From Pseudotamlana agarivorans (lineage in GTDB: Bacteria > Bacteroidota > Bacteroidia > Flavobacteriales > Flavobacteriaceae), in NCBI RefSeq assembly GCF_001642835.1, contig NZ_LXEI01000001.1, forward strand, positions 1-64,000: a stretch of DNA of 64,000 nt. Direction: 5' to 3'. Position numbers and translations under genes: made by a program. This document shows positions 45,873 to 54,019 of the stretch, in pieces. Position 1 is the first letter of the stretch; each line of letters starts with the position of its first letter. The notes under the pieces are model-generated. The model ran no database searches. It was not told the DNA's origin and was given only the letters and a program-made list of their open reading frames with translations.

Positions 45873-46493
45873 ATGAAGTATTTTTTCTTTATACTACTAG
45901 TTGCATTTCTAGTGGTGAGTTGTTCATCATCACATTCCTTCTCTGAAGAAGAAACAAAACTCATTATGAGTGCGGATAGCTTAACCCCTATGCGTGTTTA
46001 CAAAATCACCAATAAACAAGATTCCGTACTACTTCGAACTAAAAGTAAAGCTATAAAAGCAGATCCGACAGATCCAGTAATTAAGCATTTTGTAAGCAGG
46101 CTTTATGCTACCGTTCGCGATAGCATGTCTTTAGGTGTTGGTATCGCAGCACCGCAAGTTGGGGTCTTAAAACAAATTATTTGGGTACAGCGTTTTGATA
46201 AAGAGAATATTCCTTTTGAGGTGTACTTAAACCCTAAAATAACCCGTTATTCTAAAAGAAAACAAACCGTAAAAGAGGGCTGTTTATCCATTCCAAACCG
46301 TAGTGACGTTTTAAACTGTCGCTCCAACCAAATAGATATTGAATACGATACGATGGATAACGAACATAGGAAAGAAACTGTAGAAAAGTTTACCGCGGTG
46401 ATTTTTCAGCATGAAATAGACCACTTAAGCGGCATACTCTATTTAGATCATCTAGAAAAAGAAATTCAAGACGCTAACAACTCTTCTGAATGA
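45873..46493 (+). CDS. Peptide deformylase with lipoprotein signal peptide
   Basis: This 206-aa protein starts with a lipoprotein signal sequence: a hydrophobic stretch at residues 3-15 and lipobox VVSC with Cys17, followed by Ser residues. It then carries a complete peptide deformylase domain: GVGIAAPQ (88-95), EGCLS (135-139, metal ligand Cys137) and HEIDH (180-184, the two metal His and catalytic Glu). Normal deformylases are cytoplasmic and act on N-formyl-Met at the ribosome, so a secreted, membrane-tethered one must act on something else in the envelope, or be an inactive or repurposed form. It lies after rodA and ends 14 bp from the convergent gldC stop. The domain call is secure; the role is open. 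Confidence 0.9.
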   Translation: MKYFFFILLVAFLVVSCSSSHSFSEEETKLIMSADSLTPMRVYKITNKQDSVLLRTKSKAIKADPTDPVIKHFVSRLYATVRDSMSLGVGIAAPQVGVLKQIIWVQRFDKENIPFEVYLNPKITRYSKRKQTVKEGCLSIPNRSDVLNCRSNQIDIEYDTMDNEHRKETVEKFTAVIFQHEIDHLSGILYLDHLEKEIQDANNSSE

Positions 46494-46507
46494 AAAACCA
46501 ATAAAGA

Positions 46508-46846
46508 TTAATTTTTCTTCAGCTCCAGCTTCTCTGCAAAATAGTCACAGAAATCCTTCATTGTGGCACTCATTTTTTCATCCTGTGTCGCACGATAAAA
46601 CGTATCACTCATAGACACTAAAGTTTGATGAAAAAATACTTTCATATCATCAACAGGCATATCTTTTGTCCACAAATCGATTCGTAGGGCTTCCTTAGCA
46701 TTTGCATCCCAAACAGCAAGCATCATAGCTTTTGCTTCTTCATTAGTAATGCCTCCATCTTCTGCCGTCCAGTGCAGGGTTTCAGGAATACGGTTTTCAT
46801 CAAGTTCTACATTAAGTTCAATTCTAGATTTATGTGTATTGGCCAT
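46508..46846 (-). CDS. gldC: Gliding motility protein GldC
   Basis: GldC is a small cytoplasmic protein associated with gliding in Flavobacterium, where its loss weakens rather than abolishes motility; the mechanism is unknown. The 112-aa sequence SRIELNVELDENRIPETLHW, the EEAKAMMLAVWD segment and the IDLWTKDMPVDDMK segment are typical. Its ATG shares one base with the gldB stop (TAATG at 46844-46848), so the two are coupled. It is convergent with the deformylase gene, 14 bp apart. Confidence 0.93.
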   Translation of the reverse strand: MANTHKSRIELNVELDENRIPETLHWTAEDGGITNEEAKAMMLAVWDANAKEALRIDLWTKDMPVDDMKVFFHQTLVSMSDTFYRATQDEKMSATMKDFCDYFAEKLELKKN

Positions 46847-47820
46847 TATTTACGTGGTTTAAACTTTGAGTTATTAAAAATTTCTTCACTACTTTTTTGG
46901 AGCATGTCTTTAAAAGACACCTCATTATTTTCCATATAAGCTCTAACAATTTGCCAGCCTATGTACTGACCAATCTGTCCTGGAGAATCTGCATCAATTT
47001 CGGCAAGATAAAACTTAGAAAACGGTGCTGGATTTATAAAACGGCTCGGAAGCTTTGAATCGGTACTAAATAGGAGTTCGCGCTCTACAAAATAACGCCA
47101 AATATAAGCTTCGTTAACTTTAGCCCAATCCAATTGCGATTCTGTATACCCTATACGTTCGGCCTCAGTTTTAAAAGGAAGTATGACATCTTTAAAGTAG
47201 AGTTGTTTTCCGAAGTATATCATTTCATCTAAAAAGGACTTACGCTTAGGTTGAAAGATAATCTTCTCGGAATAGGCCGTAGCCATATCAACAACAATTT
47301 GTTTTTTATCAAGTTGTTCCCTCAAATACATGGGAATACTACCATAATATTTATGGTCACGACCAAGATAAGCGTCGAGTGCAATAACAGCGATGGTATC
47401 GGTAACAATAACACGGTTTCTATAATCCACATCGTTGGTAACAGTAATAACTCTTGGTACCTTAAATTCTGGAAAGTAATATTTTAGATGATTAAACAGA
47501 GATTCGATTTCGAATTCCACAGGATCAAAACTAGTAAAAGTTTGATTGACTTCACCAAACAATTCTACCTGTAATGAATCCTCTTTCTTCTCCAACCAAA
47601 AGGTATCTGGATATTTATTTGAAAACATAAACGGATAGTCCTGTTTTAGCTTCCCTAAATTTTCCGGAGTGGTTTCAGCAAATAACCTATCAAAGCGCTC
47701 TACTTGTATATCGGTATTTATTTTAGCGATGCTGTGCTCTAAACCATTTTCAGTCTTACAAGAAACCACTGTTGCTAAAACAAACACAAGCAATAATTTC
47801 ATTAAAAACTTAAAGGCCAT
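46846..47820 (-). CDS. gldB: Gliding motility lipoprotein GldB
   Basis: GldB is a lipoprotein required for gliding and T9SS function in Flavobacterium. The 324-aa protein has a lipobox ending TVVSC (lipid Cys21), followed by the GldB body with QVERFDRLFAE, YPFMFSNKYPDTFW, IALDAYLGRDHKYY and GQYIGWQIVRAYMENN. It is the first gene of gldB-gldC and divergent from nadE, the arrangement known from other flavobacteria. A -7 element lies at 47860-47867. Confidence 0.95.
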   Translation of the reverse strand: MAFKFLMKLLLVFVLATVVSCKTENGLEHSIAKINTDIQVERFDRLFAETTPENLGKLKQDYPFMFSNKYPDTFWLEKKEDSLQVELFGEVNQTFTSFDPVEFEIESLFNHLKYYFPEFKVPRVITVTNDVDYRNRVIVTDTIAVIALDAYLGRDHKYYGSIPMYLREQLDKKQIVVDMATAYSEKIIFQPKRKSFLDEMIYFGKQLYFKDVILPFKTEAERIGYTESQLDWAKVNEAYIWRYFVERELLFSTDSKLPSRFINPAPFSKFYLAEIDADSPGQIGQYIGWQIVRAYMENNEVSFKDMLQKSSEEIFNNSKFKPRK

Positions 47821-47847
47821 AAATTTTTATTAATTAAGTGTTTGGGT

Positions 47848-47867
47848 TATTTTTGTTTGCAAAGGTA
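47848..47867. promoter_or_regulatory. Face-to-face -7 elements for nadE (+) and gldB (-)
   Basis: TATTTTTG (47848-47855) reads toward nadE, and TACCTTTG, the complement of 47860-47867, reads toward gldB. The two elements point at each other only 4 bp apart, so the start sites would overlap and the polymerases would compete. Neither has a good -33 element, so each is individually only moderate. Confidence 0.45.
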
Positions 47868-47894
47868 CTATTCTTTGACTTAAATTCATTTAAA

Positions 47895-48683
47895 ATGCAA
47901 ACAGAAAAAGTAATTGATCACATCGTAAATTGGCTAAAAGATTATGCTACTAAAGCTGGAGTAAATGGTTTTGTAATAGGGATTTCTGGAGGCATCGACT
48001 CTGCAGTCACCTCGACTTTATGCGCCAAAACAGGACTTAATGTCTTATGTATTGAAATGCCAATACACCAAGCAGAAAGTCATGTATCTAGAGCCCAAGA
48101 ACACATTGCACAACTCAAAGAGCGTTTTGATAATGTTAGCGAAACCAGAACAGATTTAACGCCTGTATTTGAAGAATTTAAGACAGAAGTATTTTTTGAT
48201 GGCGATCAAGCAACTATAGATATGGCTTTAGCCAATACGCGAGCGAGATTACGTATGACAACACTTTATTACTACGCAGGCCTCTACAAGCTTCTTGTTG
48301 CAGGAACTGGGAACAAAGTGGAAGATTTTGGTGTTGGCTTTTATACGAAGTATGGTGATGGTGGTGTTGATTTGAGTCCGATTGCCGATTTACTAAAATC
48401 GGAAGTTTACGAACTTGGAAAAGCCTTAAATGTTCCTGAATCTATATTAAATGCTACCCCAAGTGATGGATTATTTGGCGATGCAAGAAGTGATGAAGAT
48501 CAAATTGGAGCCAGCTACCCAGAATTAGAATGGGCCATGCAAATGGATGCCGAAGGCAAGGTTTCTAGCGACTTTTCCGACAGAAAACAAGAGGTATTTA
48601 ACATTTACAAACGTTTCAACAATGCCAATAAACACAAAATGATTCCTATACCAATCTGTAAAATACCTACAAATTTATCATAA
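47895..48683 (+). CDS. nadE: NH3-dependent NAD+ synthetase
   Basis: NadE makes NAD from deamido-NAD, ATP and ammonia. The product is about 262 aa from ATG 47895; the open frame to 47838 would add a hydrophobic, non-homologous leader and cover the promoter. The ATP-pyrophosphatase loop GISGGIDSAVTS is at about residues 32-43, with NTRARLRMTTLY and GTGNKVEDFGVGFYTKYGDGGVD further on. There is no glutaminase domain, so free ammonia is the nitrogen donor. It is divergent from gldB. Confidence 0.95.
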   Translation: MQTEKVIDHIVNWLKDYATKAGVNGFVIGISGGIDSAVTSTLCAKTGLNVLCIEMPIHQAESHVSRAQEHIAQLKERFDNVSETRTDLTPVFEEFKTEVFFDGDQATIDMALANTRARLRMTTLYYYAGLYKLLVAGTGNKVEDFGVGFYTKYGDGGVDLSPIADLLKSEVYELGKALNVPESILNATPSDGLFGDARSDEDQIGASYPELEWAMQMDAEGKVSSDFSDRKQEVFNIYKRFNNANKHKMIPIPICKIPTNLS

Positions 48684-48686
48684 GAA

Positions 48687-48717
48687 TTGCAATTAATGTA
48701 TAAAATCATTACTTTTG
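48687..48717 (+). promoter_or_regulatory. Promoter of the response regulator gene
   Basis: TTG (48687-48689) and TACTTTTG (48710-48717) are 20 bases apart, a good Bacteroidota promoter starting right after the nadE stop. It gives a leader of about 65 nt. Confidence 0.65.
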
Positions 48718-48786
48718 CAGTAGGCTTTATCTCTCAAAGTAACGCGCTCTCTAATCTGTTACTTAAAACGAAGCTCTCTTAAAATT

Positions 48787-49416
48787 ATGATAAATTTATT
48801 AATAGCAGACAATCACCCGATTACAAGAAAGGGACTCGAAGTACTTTTCTCGGCATCTCCTAACATTAATATTGTTGGTAGCGTAGACGATGGCGATGCC
48901 ATCTTAGAATTTGTAAAGAAGAACCCAGTAGACATTATTCTAACGGAAACAGATTTTCCAAAACTTAATGGATTAACTGTTTTGCGTTATTTAAAAAATG
49001 ACTACCCAGACATTAAAACGATTATTTTTAGTGCTCAGCCAGAAGAAGTTTATGCTATAAACGCTATAAAAGCTGGAGCTGCTGGATATTTAAATAAATC
49101 GGTTAATGTTATTACCATTAATGAAGCCATCTTAAAGGTAGCTGATGGTGGTATTTACTTAAGCAATGACTTAACCCAACAGTTAGCCTTTGGTTCTCGA
49201 GTAAATAAAGGAGGAGCTTTTTACAAGAAACTTTCAACCAGAGAATCTGAAGTATTAAAACTTCTAACTATTGGTAAGAAAAACAAAGAAATTTCAAAGG
49301 AATTAGATATTAACGAAAAAACAGTTAGTACTTACAAAGCACGTTTAATGCGTAAATTAAAAGTTACTAACTTAGTTGATTTAGTTAATCAAGCGAAACT
49401 AACTCAGCAATTATAA
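48787..49416 (+). CDS. NarL/LuxR-type response regulator with altered receiver
   Basis: This 209-aa protein has a receiver domain (1-120) and a LuxR-type helix-turn-helix (about 148-205, LSTRESEVLKLLTIGKKNKEIS). The phospho-acceptor position carries Glu54 (DIILTETDFP) where the family has Asp, and the acidic pocket is D8-N9 rather than Asp-Asp; the Ser and Lys of the active site are kept. It is therefore probably not phosphorylated in the usual way, or may mimic the active state. No histidine kinase is adjacent. It converges on dnaG with a 6-bp overlap of the two 3' ends (49411-49416). Confidence 0.92.
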   Translation: MINLLIADNHPITRKGLEVLFSASPNINIVGSVDDGDAILEFVKKNPVDIILTETDFPKLNGLTVLRYLKNDYPDIKTIIFSAQPEEVYAINAIKAGAAGYLNKSVNVITINEAILKVADGGIYLSNDLTQQLAFGSRVNKGGAFYKKLSTRESEVLKLLTIGKKNKEISKELDINEKTVSTYKARLMRKLKVTNLVDLVNQAKLTQQL

Positions 49417-51369
49417 AACGCGGTTAAGTTTTCTTGACAATAACATTTTTAGACTCGAATAGTCTTTTACTTCTTCAAGTATATTTCTATTCGTGTCTAT
49501 TTTATTTTGTAGGGTTTCCTGTTGGAAACCTTTTACTTTTTGATCAATTAGGAAACACCGCAAACTCAATATCGTTTCACTTACAATTTGAGCTATGGTG
49601 GTTTCCTTTTCTTTAGGAAAAATATCCATGCGATTCCAATTATCAAGCGTATAGCGTTCATCCTCCATTAAAATAGAAGTGATTTCGTTGGCCATGTCTT
49701 GATCGACAGAATTTACAAAGGATTTCAAATCGAATTCGGCCTCTTGGTTCAACCTTTCAATAATCGTGTAGTAAATCAATTTAAACTGCGGATTACTAAA
49801 TTCCATCTCATCATCTTGCAGGTCTAAAAATATTTTTTCAAACACTTTAGCTTGCTGAATAACAGGTTCTAATTCTAACTCACCACTCTCGGATTCCTTA
49901 AGAACTAAATCTTCAAAATCTTTGGTTTTATCACCATAGAGCAATAAAAGCTCAATTATTTTTCGTTCTAAAATGTACTGAACGTCAACTTTTTTCGGAG
50001 CCTCTTGGTTTTTTATTACTTCAAAAGCCTGTTGATCCGGTTGTTCTCTTTTATTTACGTCTTGATTGTCCTTTTTATTAATCTGGGCTAAAGTTGAAAA
50101 CAACACGGCTTCACTAATGTCCATGATTTTAGCGCACTCCTGAATGTAAATTTCCTTTTTTATACGATCTGGAATCTTAGAAATACTATTAACGATATCT
50201 CTAACCGTTTCAGCCTTTTTAATCGGATCATTTTTAGACTCCTCAAACAATACTGAAGCCTTAAATTGTATAAAATCTTTCGCATTACTATTTAAATAAT
50301 CCGATAATTCTTCTAAGGTATTTTGCTTAGCAAAGCTGTCTGGATCTTCCCCTTCTGGAAACGTACAAACCCTAACATTCATTCCCTGCTCAAGGATTAA
50401 GTCAATTCCACGAAGAGAGGCGCGCATCCCTGCAGCATCACCATCAAAAAGTACGGTGATGTTTTTGGTTAACCTATTAATCAAACGAATTTGCTCGGAG
50501 GTTAATGCCGTCCCTGAGGAAGACACCACATTATGGATTCCTGTTTGATGAAACTGAATCACATCGGTATAACCTTCAACCAAATAGCAATTATCCTCTT
50601 TTGCTATACTTTGTTTCGCGAGGTGAATACCGTATAACACCTTACTTTTATAGTAAATCTCGCTCTCGGGAGAATTCACATATTTGGCGGCCTTTTTGTC
50701 GGTAATTAAAATTCGACCTCCAAAACCTAAAACACGACCACTCATGCTTTTTATAGGAAACATGACGCGGCCTTTAAAACGGTCAAAACGCTTATCTTCC
50801 TTTACAATAGTGAGTCCAGTTTTAGCCAAATAATCGATGTTATAACCCTTTTTTAGAGCTTCATCGGTAAAGGCCTGCCACTCATTTAATGAGTAACCCA
50901 AGTCGAACTTATCTATAGTCTCTTCAGTAAATCCACGCTCCTTAAAATAGCTAAGTCCTATAGATTTCCCTTGATCGGTTTTATGAAGAATATTTTTAAA
51001 ATAATTACTAGCAAACTCACTCACCAAGTACAAACTTTCTTTCTCGTTTGCTTTTTCCTTTTGCTCGTCGGACTGAACCGTTTCTTCAATTTCAATATTA
51101 TACTTTTTCGCTAAATACCTTAAAGCTTCAGGATAGGTAAAATGCTCATGCTCCATTAAAAAAGACACAGCTGTTCCGCCTTTACCAGTTGAGAAATCCT
51201 TCCAAATCTGCTTCACTGGCGATACCATAAAACTAGGAGAGCGCTCGTCGCTAAAAGGACTCAAGCCTTTATAGTTACTCCCGGCTTTTTTTAATTGTAC
51301 AAAATCGCCAATAACCTCCTCAACACGGGCGGTTTCAAAAATTTGATCTATGGAAGATGGTGATATCAA
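49411..51369 (-). CDS. dnaG: DNA primase DnaG with degenerate zinc finger
   Basis: DnaG makes RNA primers at the replication fork. The 652-aa protein has the three expected regions: an N-terminal zinc-binding-type domain (1 to about 100), the RNA polymerase/TOPRIM core (about 110-360, with LVEGYTDVIQFH and FDGDAAGMRA) and a C-terminal helicase-binding domain. The four zinc ligands of the CHC2 finger are absent: CPFH reads S37-P-F-S40 and CFGC reads D58-F-S-T61, while the surrounding fold (YKGLSPFSDERSPSF, GKGG, FLMEHEHFTYPEAL) is conserved. The domain therefore seems to fold without zinc. The core motifs look intact. Confidence 0.95.
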   Translation of the reverse strand: MISPSSIDQIFETARVEEVIGDFVQLKKAGSNYKGLSPFSDERSPSFMVSPVKQIWKDFSTGKGGTAVSFLMEHEHFTYPEALRYLAKKYNIEIEETVQSDEQKEKANEKESLYLVSEFASNYFKNILHKTDQGKSIGLSYFKERGFTEETIDKFDLGYSLNEWQAFTDEALKKGYNIDYLAKTGLTIVKEDKRFDRFKGRVMFPIKSMSGRVLGFGGRILITDKKAAKYVNSPESEIYYKSKVLYGIHLAKQSIAKEDNCYLVEGYTDVIQFHQTGIHNVVSSSGTALTSEQIRLINRLTKNITVLFDGDAAGMRASLRGIDLILEQGMNVRVCTFPEGEDPDSFAKQNTLEELSDYLNSNAKDFIQFKASVLFEESKNDPIKKAETVRDIVNSISKIPDRIKKEIYIQECAKIMDISEAVLFSTLAQINKKDNQDVNKREQPDQQAFEVIKNQEAPKKVDVQYILERKIIELLLLYGDKTKDFEDLVLKESESGELELEPVIQQAKVFEKIFLDLQDDEMEFSNPQFKLIYYTIIERLNQEAEFDLKSFVNSVDQDMANEITSILMEDERYTLDNWNRMDIFPKEKETTIAQIVSETILSLRCFLIDQKVKGFQQETLQNKIDTNRNILEEVKDYSSLKMLLSRKLNRVL

Positions 51370-51582
51370 AATGCAGTTATAATATTATGACACAAAATTA
51401 AAGAATTCTACCGGTAAATTTAACTATAAACCTGCTTCATTCATAATACCCTTACATTCCTCGGGTTAGCCCTTAATAAATGAATAAATAACAAAATTAC
51501 CACTCAAATTTTAGTTTTTATAATAAAATATTTATCGTTTTTTAAAATTTCATGATTAATTATTTGTTAACAAGACAATTCA

Positions 51583-51612
51583 TTGAATTTAATTCAAAAT
51601 TAACTATCTTTA
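51583..51612 (+). promoter_or_regulatory. Possible promoter of the ATP-grasp cluster
   Basis: TTG (51583-51585) and TATCTTTA (51605-51612) are 19 bases apart, with one mismatch in the last base of the -7 element. The ATG at 51628 follows closely, so the leader would be very short. Confidence 0.35.
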
Positions 51613-51627
51613 AAAAAAGTGAAGCTA

Positions 51628-53070
51628 ATGACGAATAAACAATTATTTTCTTCATACCAATTACTTCCTAACACTTGGGATGAAATGTACAGCGACAATT
51701 CTAACATTCGTTCGCAGTACGAAATTATCAACGATTATTTGCGAAATACATCAACTAAGGTCTTATATAAAAAAGAAGAACTTTCCAGACAGTTATTTAT
51801 GAGTCAGGGTGTGACTTTTACCGTCTACAATAACAAGGAAGGCGTTGAAAAAATATTTCCTTTCGATATTGTGCCTAGAATTATCACCGCATCAGAATGG
51901 GACCATATAGACAAAGGTATTAAGCAACGTTTAAAGGCTCTTAATTTATTTATTAAAGACATTTATCACGACCAGTTTATTATTAAAGATGGCATTATCC
52001 CAGCCGAATTAATATACTCCTGCCCCTACTTTCTACGAGAAATGAAAGGTGTACATGTGCCTCATGACATTTATGTACATATTGCGGGGGTCGATTTAAT
52101 TCGTAATAGTGATGGTGAATTTTATGTTCTTGAAGATAATTTAAGAACGCCTTCAGGTGTCAGTTATATGCTTGAAAACAGAGAAATTTCAAAACGTATA
52201 TTTCCTGGAATATTACCTAAAAATAATATCAGGCCGGTATCAGACTATCCGAATTTATTATATCGAAAACTTAAGGAGTTATCCTACCAAAGTAATCCGA
52301 ATGTCGTGCTTTTAACACCTGGAATTTATAATTCTGCCTATTATGAGCATACCACTTTAGCTAGACTTATGGGTATAGAATTGGTTGAAGGCAGCGACCT
52401 CGTTGTTCAGGATCATGTCGTGTATATGAAAACGACTAGCGGATTAAAACGGGTTGATGTGATTTACCGTCGTGTGGATGATGATTTTCTAGATCCCTTA
52501 GAGTTTAATGCATCGAGTGCCTTAGGTGTTGCTGGTATCATGGCAGCCTATAGAAAAGGTAATGTCAATATTGTAAACGCTCCGGGAACTGGGATTGCCG
52601 ACGATAAAGCCATTTACATTTATGTACCAGATATGATTCGGTATTACTTAAATGAAGAACCTATTTTAAACAACATCAAAACATACCAACTTGCCAATCC
52701 TGAAGACTATAAATATGTAGTTGAAAACATAAAGAAAATGGTTTTGAAAAAGACCGATGGTAGCGGTGGTTACGGTATGCTCATGGGCCACGAAGCTTCG
52801 GATGAGGAGATTGCCGATTACTTAGCTACGGTAGACAAAAAACCTGAAAACTTTATTGCTCAACCTATCCTCAGTTTATCTACAGCACCGTGCTGCATTA
52901 ATGGGGTTTTATCGCCAAGGTGTATCGATTTAAGGCCTTTTGCTTTAACGGGTACAGATGGTATCGATATTACACCAGGTGGCTTAACCCGTGTAGCCTT
53001 AAAAGAAGGTTCGTTGGTGGTAAACAGCTCGCAAGGTGGTGGTAGTAAAGACACCTGGGTTATTCAATAA
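51628..53070 (+). CDS. Circularly permuted type 2 ATP-grasp protein
   Basis: This protein of about 480 aa belongs to the circularly permuted ATP-grasp family (COG2308). Typical segments are REMKGVHVPHDIYVHIAGVD, VLEDNLRTPSGVSYMLENRE, VVLLTPGIYNSAYYEH, RVDVIYRRVDDDFLDPL and KKTDGSGGYGMLMG. The family is predicted to form amide bonds on peptides but has no established substrate. It heads a three-gene unit with an alpha-E protein (14-bp gap) and a transglutaminase. A GTG at 51619 could also serve as start and adds three residues. It is divergent from dnaG. Confidence 0.92.
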   Translation: MTNKQLFSSYQLLPNTWDEMYSDNSNIRSQYEIINDYLRNTSTKVLYKKEELSRQLFMSQGVTFTVYNNKEGVEKIFPFDIVPRIITASEWDHIDKGIKQRLKALNLFIKDIYHDQFIIKDGIIPAELIYSCPYFLREMKGVHVPHDIYVHIAGVDLIRNSDGEFYVLEDNLRTPSGVSYMLENREISKRIFPGILPKNNIRPVSDYPNLLYRKLKELSYQSNPNVVLLTPGIYNSAYYEHTTLARLMGIELVEGSDLVVQDHVVYMKTTSGLKRVDVIYRRVDDDFLDPLEFNASSALGVAGIMAAYRKGNVNIVNAPGTGIADDKAIYIYVPDMIRYYLNEEPILNNIKTYQLANPEDYKYVVENIKKMVLKKTDGSGGYGMLMGHEASDEEIADYLATVDKKPENFIAQPILSLSTAPCCINGVLSPRCIDLRPFALTGTDGIDITPGGLTRVALKEGSLVVNSSQGGGSKDTWVIQ

Positions 53071-53084
53071 TTAAAAAATAAAAT

Positions 53085-54011
53085 ATGCTTAGTAGAGTTG
53101 CAAATAATTTAATTTGGTTAGAACGTTATATGGAGCGAGGCCATGGCATATTGAGTTTGCTTAAAGTCAATTTTTATGCAAACCAAGACTCACCAGAGCT
53201 TTTTCCGTGGACACCCATTATAAAAAACTACACCGATTTAAATAACACCTTTTATACAGAAAATACCGTTGAATGCTTAGATTTTATGGTTTTTAATACA
53301 GAAAACCCTAATTCTATTTTAAATATTGTTACTAGAGCTAGAGAAAACGCCAGAGGTGTCCAAGAACATATTTCTAGGGAACTGTGGATTTGTTTAAATA
53401 ACTATTACCTTTTTCTAACTAAAAAAAATCTGCGTAAAAAGCTGAATACCGAAGACCCGATTGAATTTATAGACAACTTAAGGAATTTTCACTTAATGTT
53501 TTATGGCACTATGGATATCACTCAAGAACGCGGGGCACCTTACTATTTTTTAAATCTGGGAAAGTACTTAGAACGGATGATTTTAGTTTCCGATTTTACG
53601 GCCATAAAATTGACCGAAATCTCCAAAACCACCGATAAACTGGAGCAGAGTTTCTATTGGAAAAACTTACTACTCTCTATGGGAGGCTACCAGTTATATC
53701 TTAAAAAATATAAATCGGCCTTTAAAGAAGACCATATTATATCGATGGTTTTTCAAGAAAAGCTTTTTCCTAGATCGCTATATTATTGCGTTAACAAATT
53801 AAACCTTAGCGTTGGAAAACTTATTGAAGGTGGCCAATTAGATAAAAACTATATCGAATTTTCATTAGGAAAGCTAGAGAGCACCATCAAATACACGACA
53901 ATTGAAAGCATTAACAATCAAGGTCTTGATAATTTCATAACACAAATTAAAAAGGACATTAGAGATATTTCAATTAATATAAACACCATCTATTTTTCTG
54001 AAATTAATTAA
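53085..54011 (+). CDS. Alpha-E domain protein
   Basis: This 308-aa all-helical protein of the alpha-E family (COG2307) has the family N-terminus MLSRVANNLIWLERYMERG and the segments TRARENARGVQEHISRELW and LNLGKYLERMILVSDF. It has no signal peptide or TM segment. Alpha-E proteins always partner circularly permuted ATP-grasp proteins and are thought to be part of the same ligase complex. The gene is 8 bp upstream of the transglutaminase gene, so all three are one operon. Confidence 0.92.
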   Translation: MLSRVANNLIWLERYMERGHGILSLLKVNFYANQDSPELFPWTPIIKNYTDLNNTFYTENTVECLDFMVFNTENPNSILNIVTRARENARGVQEHISRELWICLNNYYLFLTKKNLRKKLNTEDPIEFIDNLRNFHLMFYGTMDITQERGAPYYFLNLGKYLERMILVSDFTAIKLTEISKTTDKLEQSFYWKNLLLSMGGYQLYLKKYKSAFKEDHIISMVFQEKLFPRSLYYCVNKLNLSVGKLIEGGQLDKNYIEFSLGKLESTIKYTTIESINNQGLDNFITQIKKDIRDISININTIYFSEIN

Positions 54012-54019
54012 TTAGACTT

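Noticed and set aside
47838-47894. N-terminal extension of nadE
   Set aside because: The extra 19 residues are not homologous to the family, and the promoter element lies in that stretch; the ATG at 47895 starts the known domain.
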